Shown here: piece by piece, positions 56,501-64,000 of the stretch
Layout: the number at the start of each line of letters is the position of its first letter
Position numbering within the stretch: the stretch's first letter is position 1
NCBI GenBank assembly: GCA_037447655.1
Contig: JBBHKE010002372.1
Span: 26,424 to 90,423, forward strand
Length of the DNA stretch: 64,000 bases
From: Zygnema cylindricum
Taxonomy: Eukaryota; Streptophyta; Zygnematophyceae; Zygnematales; Zygnemataceae
Direction of reading: 5' to 3'
The notes under the pieces: model-generated
Database searches by the model: none
The model's input: the letters and a program-made list of their open reading frames with translations, nothing else
What the model was told of the DNA's origin: nothing
Translations under genes and position numbers: made by a program

Positions 56501-59500
56501 GAAAATTATCAGTCGTTTTTTTTTATTGCTTTTTTTTGGCTTTCAGTTTTTTTTTCTATTGTTTTTGACACCGAGTTGCAAATTACACCTTGCAGGTGTG
56601 AAGGGAGTTCCCGAATTCTGGCTGTTAGCACTGAAGAATAATGAGATCATTCAGGAACAGGTACAGTTTCCATACAAATCGTAGTTTAACGAATCAAATA
56701 TAAATGGTAAAAAATGCGATAACGAATGGTACAGTAGCGTCTTGTATCTGGTTAATCTCAATTGTACGTGTATTAATATTACTACACTTTTTTTTGGAGG
56801 CGTATAGTTTTAGGTAATTATATATAGCATTTCCATATGTTTCTATGATACAATAAGGGTAAAGCCAGCATAGTTCCTTCATAAAATTCGAAAAATATTT
56901 ATTTGATTGGTATTTTAAACGAGCCTGCTGGGTGTGAAGTATTTCAAGTAGGCTTGAAGACTAGTCATAAGTATCTTAGTCGCCGTTGTTCTTTGTTGAG
57001 TTGGGCATTTTTGCTAATCACAGATTTTCTTTTGTTGAGATCAATATTTGGTTCTTTTAGGGTTTTTTGTTAGTCACAGATTGTTATTTGTTGAGATTAT
57101 TTTTTTGGTTTATTGTAGGATTGTAGGATTTATCGGTTTTGTGCCTTCTGCATAAGGCTCTCCTTTATGGAAAATGAAATATCTCATAAACTGTCCTAAT
57201 ATGTAGCGTGTATTTTTCTGACTCTTGCAAGTAACTCTCTTAGTGCTTCTCAAATTCCAAACGTGTACATTTTCTTTTTTCCATTTACTAATCAATTTCA
57301 AGAAGCAACATATATCTGGTTTGGATGCTGTTGGTGCAGATAACGGAGAGGGATGAAGGGGCTCTTAAGTTTTTGAAAGATATCAATTGGTCTAGCTTGC
57401 CTGAAATGAAGGTATGTCTTTTGACCGATTCTTTCTGTAAACCCCTTTTGGAAGCTCTTCTATCCATGCATTTGAGGGCAACATAAGATGGTCATAAAGG
57501 CCCATGCTTTATAAAGAATGGATCAGAGCGCATTCTTTTATAGTCTGTTCACCTTTCTGGATTTTTTCAGAAGAAAGTTATTTAGGATGTGGGCTGTACA
57601 TTTGGGAGAAGCTTTATAACTTCATGTAAAAACTAAAGGCGATATAGGGACAATGTTCGATAATAGAAAAACATATAGTGAGATGTTAAGTTAATTCTTG
57701 TCAGGGTACGATGAATTGGGTGTCATTTGAACCCCAACCTGAGCTTTAGTTATGTACTAACTTTTTATGTCAGTTCTTGCTTGCTGGCAATGGTTCAGCT
57801 TAACAGTTTCGTGCAGGCAGAAATGATTTTGAGGAAAAAAAAATTGTTTGTGAAAACTAAGACGGATTCTGAAAATCTCATTTGTGTTTATAGGCTCTCA
57901 TTGGATGAAAGAGTGTTTTTTGTTGTAGGGCTTCAAACTGGACTTCTACTTTGCTGAGAATCCGTACTTCAAAAACTCACTGGTAAGAAGGTTCTCGTTT
58001 CCATTTGTATCTAAGGGATACCTTCCTGTTCAAAAGTTGTTTGTTGTTTTGACTGTTTAGCTGTGTTGAAATTCTATAGCTGGGAATATTTTTTTGGCTT
58101 TTGATCATGGTCTTATTTTTTTTGTGCCGCAGCTTACGAAAACATACTACATGATTGACGACGAAGAGCCAATCCTGGAAAAGGCAGAGGGGTATGTTTT
58201 TTTCTACTTTGTGTTACCTCTTATAACACTAAGCATATTTTCACTGAAATTATTTGGTCGTCTTTGTTATCCGATATTTTGTCAAATATTGGGCAACATA
58301 ACTTGGAAAATGTAAGTGATGATGCACGCAAGATCAACATCCTGACAATCATGAACCTTGTGTTTGTTTTATTAGATGACACAGTTTTCAGTGTTTAAGT
58401 GTTTGTTTATTTTTTGCATTGCAGGACAGAGATTCAATGGAACTCTGGGAAAAACTTGACACAGAAAATTTTGAAGAAGAAGCCCAAAAAGGGTGCCAAG
58501 AACACTAAGCCGATAACCAAAACAGAGGACTGCGAAAGTTTCTTTAATTTCTTTAACCCACCTCAGGTTCCTGCTGACGAGGAAGAGATAGAAGAGGAAG
58601 AGGTATTGCAATTTATCTGGCTCTTTCTAATAATTTCACGAGTAAAGAACAGCCATACATGTCGGCAGGTCTAGTATCAAATTTGGTGCGGTTTTTAGGC
58701 TTCCAATGCTCCGGTCTCCATTCTTGAGCTGCCCATATGCTTCTCTGGCAAAATCTTGGGATGTTAGGAAGCTGAGCTGTTTTTGGCTGCTTATGCGGAG
58801 TTTTTGTGGAGGGTCTATTGTTTTGGACCAGTGTTTTAGACGTCACAATTTCTCGGATAGTTTAATTACAAGATAGAAATCTATCCTCGTTTTCAGGCTG
58901 AATCGTATGGTTTTATGCGACCGGATGTACGATCGACAGATTAATAACCCTGTGAGTTAATTGCTAATTAAAGGCAGGCCAAGGTTTAACTAGGTGTATG
59001 TTGTTGGGGCTGTCAGGCGGAGGTCCTCCAGGAGCAAATGGAAGCAGATTATGAGATTGGGTGAGTGGAAATTATCCATGTCGTTGGCCTTTATGCTGGG
59101 AAAACATTTTTGAAAAGTTCAGAAATATTGATTCAAGAACTTGTTTTTAGGGATCTGAATCTTTTCTCACTTATTTTCTCTTTTTAGAGATTATTGGAAT
59201 AGGATGGTTGTACTATCGTATCTGCTGACCCATTGGACAACTTGCATGAGGTCAATGCCTAGTGACATGACAAGCCTTTGTCCGAATCGTGGCTTTGCTT
59301 TCTTTGGCAACGAAGTTTTACAATAGATGCTATGCATATGTACAGTGACGTTTTGAAACTGTGTGGCAACAGTTTAAAAACTATGCCATGGGTCAGGAGT
59401 TCCTTGTTTGATCAACTTTTCAATTTCAATCCTTAACCGTGAGGACTTTCCAACATTGGATGTTTAAGAATCAAGAATCCCTATCGACTCGAAAGACCTT

Positions 59501-62500
59501 TTCAGGGCTTTTGATACTGTTAAATCTTGTTGTTAACCAAGTCTTGCTAGTGACATTTTTAACTTTCAAGAGCCCCTGGGAATGTGCAGGTCTACGCTGA
59601 AGGAGAAGGTTATTCCCCATGCTGTCTCCTGGTTTACAGGAGATGCTGTTGATGAAGAGCTTGGTTATGATGATGAAGACGGAGAGGATGGAGATGATGA
59701 TGATGATGACGACGAGATAGATGAGGAAGATGAAGATGATGAGGATGATGAGGATGAGAAGCCTTCTGCAAAGGTATGGTTTGCTTGTCTTGTTCTTATT
59801 TCATTGCCCATTTATCTGGCATTGGGAAATACCTGTGGTGGTATCCCAGTTACGGTGGTTTTTGTTCTAAATTGCTTGTTGAGCTGTTGGAAAGTATCAT
59901 GGGCTTCGCTGGTTTTTGAGTTCGTATAGGAAGATTCACTAGCAATTTTTTTTGTAGCGTTTGCAGAAAGTTTAATTCACAAGGGGAAACTCACCAGAAG
60001 TCTGTTTTTGTCTGTTGTGGTGGGCACTGGGCGGGCAGCAATCAAAATCGAAAGGGCAGGTGAGAAAGTAATTTGATTGGCCTGGCAGTCAAAACTGTCA
60101 GGTAAGCAGAAACTGGAGAATTTAAGCTGGCTCTGTCTTGAAGAGGTTGTTCATGTATCTTGTTTATTTATTTATCTTAAGTTTGAACATCTTAACACGC
60201 AAGCTGTGCATACATTGTTAGCTATCATAAGGATAGATAATAGCTATTTGTGAGGAGGCTTCACAAACATTTAGTGTACACCAAAGTAGTTTGAATAGGA
60301 AAGAAACGTGTCTCAGAATGTTCATAATCTTGTAGGTATGTGAATCGGCATTGGACTCGGTGCATAATTATAAGCTTGCTTGGATAATTATTGTGAAGGG
60401 CATATAGTGAAAGGTAATGTATCCTCGGAGGGTGAAATCTGGAGTGTTCATTCAATTTTGAACTATCCAGCCATCAGCTGTTAGCTGTTGAATGCATCAC
60501 TACTCAGGTTTACACTGAATCGTTATTAGCGTTAACACTCTTTCTGCCATTTCAATCAAACTTTTTTCCTTGCACACCGGTCGGATTATTAAATCTGACG
60601 GTCGTGATGGAAGATAAGATCCTTGCCGCTTGATTGACGGTCTCCAAGGAGGAAAATTGATATAAGTGGCGAGATAAACACTAACCTTAAAAACATTTAC
60701 CGCGTAGTTTTTTACCAGTCTTCTAACCAGAACCACTTAGAGGAAACGCATGTGTTGGCACTAGTGGATCCTGGAAAGGTCATGGGACAAAATTAGGTCA
60801 AAGTTACTGTGAAAAAATGTGTACAATTATAAAAATAGTCTCCGGTAGTGTCATGTATCGAGGGCGACTTGCCGATATTCGATATGTACCTGATTTTGGG
60901 TACCCGATAATCGATATATCGCTTCAATATACCGAGGAGGTGAATATCGCGATATTTTTGCGATATATCAGCCGATATCACGATCTATCGAAGTGACTCC
61001 CCCGTCTAAAAAAATCAAAAGCCCCCCCCCAATGGCGCGCGCTCAGTGGGGGGGGGGGGGTTTCCGTACGGTTCACTGTACTATTTACTGTACCACTTTC
61101 TGTACTAAATCTGTACGGACAGCCACCTCCTACCAAATATATCGCGATATAATTTGTTCGTCCTGGTGCGATATATTGAGGCCTCTGACCCGTCGATATT
61201 CGATTTATCGAATATCAAATTTATTGCGATAAAAGTTTACCCGATAAACAACATTAGTCTCCCGTATTCAGCATTTTTCTGAAATTTGGCAAATATTTGG
61301 ACAATTCCGGAATCTTGCCGAATATTTCGGACCATTTTATTGTCAAGGGCAGTCCATTATAGCCCATATTTTTTGCCGGTTCTCCGCCATTGATGAACAT
61401 TCATCCAAATGAAAGGGACAATATTTGAGTTAAGGGCGGTTCATAAACCAGATTTTTTTTGGGGGTCACAGTTGACTGGACGCATTGGTCACTAGATGTC
61501 TTAATAGTTTTCCAACTTTTTCTTCTACTTCCTTACCACTCGACTAAATTCCTATTTAGAATTTTAAGCCTGTATAATTTATTCTATAATCTGATGATCC
61601 TACTGTCAAATATGGAGACAGATGGGTATTTTTAGGGTTTTGCATCTGCCAAATATTTTCCTAGCGAATAAGGTGACTATGGTATATATAGCAGTGTTGG
61701 GTTTATACTGATATCCCCAAATGCATAAAACATTCTATGTCATTCTGAACGTTTTAACTCCCAGTTCAAAACTCAGTTTTTATTATTATTTATGTTTTTT
61801 CTTACAAATATGTACTTCTAAGTGTATTTGACTGTTTGGGATAAATCTGTTTCTTTTATTGTTGTTATTATTGTTCGTTTCCAAATTTCAGTCAGAATCA
61901 TAAAAAACTTGTTTTTTTAGATTTTTACTTTCTTAGCCAATGAAAAGTTTTTATAAAGGTGCACCTGAGATTTTTTTTTGTTCTTTGCTTTTCAATCTTC
62001 AATATTGTTGTACCAAAAATCTGGATTTTTAACATCCAGTAAGTACATGTATTTTTTATCCATACATTTGTACTTTTACAGTGATTTTTGTAGCCTAAAA
62101 CTACATGTCTTTTTGTAACCTGCCATATCTTTATATGTATCTGGAAGTTCAGACTGTTTAAACTTTTTTGGAGTTTAGACTCGTTTAAACTCGGAGTTTA
62201 AACTCACTCGGAGTTTAAACTCACTCGGAGTTTAATCTCATTCAGAGTTTAAACTCATTCGGGGTTTTCGGAGTTTAAACCCATTCGGAGTTTAAAACTC
62301 ATTCGGAGTTAAAACTCATTCGGAGTTAAAACTCATTCGGAGTTAAAACTCATTCGGAGTTAAAACTCATTCGGGGTTTAAACTCATTCGGAGTTTAAAC
62401 TCATTCGGAGTTTAAAGCATTTGGAGTTTAATCTCTAGAATTAGTGGCAGTCAACTTCAAACGTTTAAACATCTAAACGATAAAAACGTTTGACTGCAAC

Positions 62501-62675
62501 ACTGTTTTTTATGAAAGATAAGGACTGGTTTAAGCCTGAGTTTCAATTTTCAGTGTAATGTCGAAAAAGGATGATGTTCTAACAACAAACGATGCTTTTT
62601 CTTTATCTTTCGCAGAAAAAAGGTGGTGGTGCAAAAAAGGAAGGAGAGCAACCGCAAGAATGCAAGCAACAGTGA
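53576..62675 (+). CDS. NAP1: Nucleosome assembly protein 1 (histone chaperone), 13 exons, 378 aa
   Basis: Exons: 53576-53672, 54437-54480, 54926-55021, 55548-55640, 55927-56017, 56596-56660, 57340-57411, 57929-57982, 58133-58191, 58425-58602, 59017-59060, 59590-59773, 62616-62675; all introns GT-AG with matching phases, total 1137 nt. Residues 80-104 ([22 protein letters not shown]) form the dimerisation helix. [29 protein letters not shown] and [20 protein letters not shown] are NAP-domain hallmarks. [10 protein letters not shown] near 238-247 is a likely nuclear signal, then [15 protein letters not shown] and HAVSWFTG, an Asp/Glu-rich tail (about 320-355) and C-terminal CKQQ, the prenylation motif of plant NAP1. 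It binds H2A-H2B and shuttles them to chromatin. An in-frame ATG at codon 21 is an alternative start. Confidence 0.96.
55022..55085. repeat. CT microsatellite at the start of NAP1 intron 3
   Basis: TCTCTCTC units begin immediately at the 5' splice site (GTCTCTCTT). Confidence 0.9.
55270..55530. repeat. Tandem repeat in NAP1 intron 3
   Basis: About five loose units of 50-85 bp, each with ATACGGTTGTT.(T/C)(T/A)ATGGT(G/T)GAT(G/A)T and (C/T)GGACATTG. AT-rich; no coding sense. Confidence 0.75.
60509..60707. repeat. M1 MITE copy h (in NAP1 intron)
   Basis: TTTACACTGAATCGTTATTAGCG to ACATTTACCGCGTAG; core GGTCGGATTATTAAATCTGACGG. Confidence 0.8.
60846..61256. mobile_element. M4 element copy b (hAT-like MITE, in NAP1 intron)
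   Basis: TAGTGTCATGTATCGAGGGC to CCCGATAAACAACATTA, rich in ATATCG. Flanked by GTCTCCGG (60838-60845) and GTCTCCCG (61257-61264), an 8-bp duplication with one change. Confidence 0.85.
62168..62437. repeat. 17-bp satellite, about 15 copies (in NAP1 intron)
   Basis: Unit ACTCATTCGGAGTT(T)AAA, varying at a few positions, many copies containing GTTTAAAC. Ends about 180 bp before the last exon. Confidence 0.95.
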
Positions 62676-63290
62676 TTAATTCGGTCATATTAAGTAAAGA
62701 TAAATTTCCAGTCTCCTAACTTTTTATAAGTTCATACGGAACACATTTTTTAAGATTAATAGAAAGAAACTATGGTGTAGGAAGCGGTTGAAGTACTGAT
62801 TTTTTTTTCCAGAAAAGTGTTGATAGGATGGTGGTAAAAAAAAGGAAAGAATTGAGCAAGAATATGGGATCACGGATCTGCTGAAGGGATTATGGGAAGT
62901 TGTGGAGCTCAAAGTGTTAGGTCTGGTCATGATTCTAGCGTTTTTGTGTTTTTTGGCTCATCGAGCCATATTCATAATAAGTTTACCGACATGTATGATA
63001 CATGTCAGCTTTGTGGTTATCATTTGTGTTCTTTTTTTTTCTGTTTCTCAATCGATATGTGTTTGTGAAGGTTTTTTTTTTCTTGGTAATGTGGGAAGAC
63101 AATCTCTCTGTAGTTGGATACTTGATAAATATCCCTTAGAGGATGATTTAAAGTTCCTTTTTGTGGATGATATTTATTCGTTGCTTGATAAATGTTGGTA
63201 AAATCTCTATTTTTAATTGAAACTTACGATCGATTAGAACATGGAAATCTCTTTGGGAAGATGAGGACGGAGAAGTCATTTTGGTAGAGG
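62676..63290 (+). other. NAP1 3' UTR and downstream DNA
   Basis: T-rich sequence after the stop codon. No unambiguous poly(A) signal. Short hydrophobic open frames around 62900-63190 come from T-rich DNA and have no support. Confidence 0.5.
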
Positions 63291-63295
63291 TGTGG

Positions 63296-63412
63296 TGCCC
63301 AACGGAACAAAAAGTTGTGTCAAACAGAAGAAACAGTCGCGCCCAACGGAAATAATAGTCATGTCCAACAGAACAATCTGTCGAGCCCAACGGAAGCGAT
63401 TGGCTCATGGAG
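63296..63412. repeat. Short CCCAACGGAA tandem repeat
   Basis: Alternating (GTG/GCG/GAG)CCCAACGGAA and GT(C)CAA(A)CAGAA units, about five in 110 bp. Confidence 0.7.
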
Positions 63413-64000
63413 CTTTGCAAACTGCGATGGGATACTTTGTCACACCTGTGCATTTGAGTCGGCATTCTCTTGTTATTGGATGTTGAGGGTTGAGGGAGGA
63501 ATCAGAGGGAAAAAACTGACGTTGAATTCATCAGTTTGGGGGTATATGTGGTGCAGGGTAGGACTTGAGTTTAGTGAACTTTTTCTCACGGCTCCCATTG
63601 CATTGGGCGTAATCCGGAGGTGTGTGGTTACACTTTGAAAGAATGTTCTTGGGACCCTGTCTGGTCTGTTGAAGTGCGTCAATAGACTGCCTTGATCTAC
63701 GGTCTTTGTATACGACTCAAGAGCTCCTCATTGCTGCATAGGTGTAGTACTGACCAATGAGTCAAGTCTTTTGACCCTGTATCCTCAACCGAAGATGACG
63801 GGCGAAAAAAAAGAAGGGACGCGGGTTAGTCCACAGGAAGAAATGGGACAAAAAGAGGAAGGGACCTCGACGTTTACGAGTAGAGGCAACTTCCTCCGAC
63901 TCCGACTCTTCCGATTGCTCCTTCCTTGCTTCTCCTCTTCCAACGTCTTCCTTCTCCTTCCTTCCTCCTCCTCCTCCGACTTCTTCCTCCTCCTCCTCCG
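63413..64000. other. Right edge: no assigned gene; low-complexity end
   Basis: 63890-64000 is a TCCTCC / CTTCTCC tract. An open plus frame from ATG at 63795 (MTGEKKEGTRVS...) runs off the window, and open minus frames rich in Glu or Arg also exist, as expected for such composition. A gene may begin here but the window does not decide it. Confidence 0.4.

Larger units (their letters stand above)
59774..62615 (+). other. Last NAP1 intron (2842 bp), enlarged by repeats
   Basis: Donor GTATGG, acceptor TTTCGCAG. Contains M1 copy h, M4 copy b and the 17-bp satellite. The other NAP1 introns here are 75-765 bp or so, so this one is several times larger. Confidence 0.9.

Noticed and set aside
62902-63201. 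Hydrophobic 99-codon open frame downstream of NAP1
   Set aside because: T-rich DNA in the probable 3' UTR; composition alone gives Phe, Leu and Val runs; no homology recognised.
63795-64000. Open frame beginning MTGEKKEGTRVS running off the window
   Set aside because: Half of it lies in a CT tract; several frames are open there and nothing decides between them.

Overview
The window looks like nuclear DNA of a green-lineage (streptophyte) eukaryote. The best anchor is a 13-exon nucleosome assembly protein 1 gene whose product ends in the plant-type tail CKQQ. A nuclear tRNA-Tyr gene with a short intron and a dense load of Ty1/copia retrotransposons and short inverted-repeat transposons fit the same picture. 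I cannot name the species. The GTAC-rich intergenic DNA and the copia elements primed by a tRNA fragment suggest a bryophyte, lycophyte, fern or charophyte more than a flowering plant, but that is inference.

Layout. 1-1.25 kb is a polypyrimidine tract. 1.3-3.5 kb holds decayed minus-strand copia remnants (H). 4.2-28.4 kb is a retrotransposon graveyard whose nesting can be read from target-site duplications. Copia element C1 (+, 5141-9846) sits inside copia E (-). Fragments D, C2 and F (all +) follow. Copia B (-, 15840-28379, duplication ATTCC on both sides) is inserted in a foldback element R2, and B's 3' LTR is itself split by a complete copia A (-, 16352-22612). All pol genes are broken.

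28.6-53 kb is mostly non-coding. It contains one candidate small spliced gene on the minus strand (30904-32132, 103 aa, unknown function) and many non-autonomous DNA transposons: the M1/N family (TIR ACTACACCG...AATCGC), M2 (hAT-like, 8-bp duplications), M3 (Harbinger-like, 3-bp duplications), M4 (hAT-like) and foldback element R1 carrying a solo LTR. A sequence gap (10 N) followed by an AT microsatellite lies at 48.85 kb. The tRNA-Tyr gene is at 52.4 kb.

53.58-62.68 kb is the NAP1 gene on the plus strand. Its last intron (2.8 kb) has absorbed two transposons and a 17-bp satellite. The right edge (63.8-64.0 kb) is low-complexity and may touch another gene.

The main unusual point is the copia group. 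Four elements (A, B, C1 and remnant H) carry a primer-binding site complementary to the anticodon arm of initiator tRNA-Met rather than to the tRNA 3' end, the half-tRNA priming of hemiviruses such as Drosophila copia. In all four the PBS is in frame with gag, so the PBS contains an in-frame ATG that pairs with the primer's anticodon.
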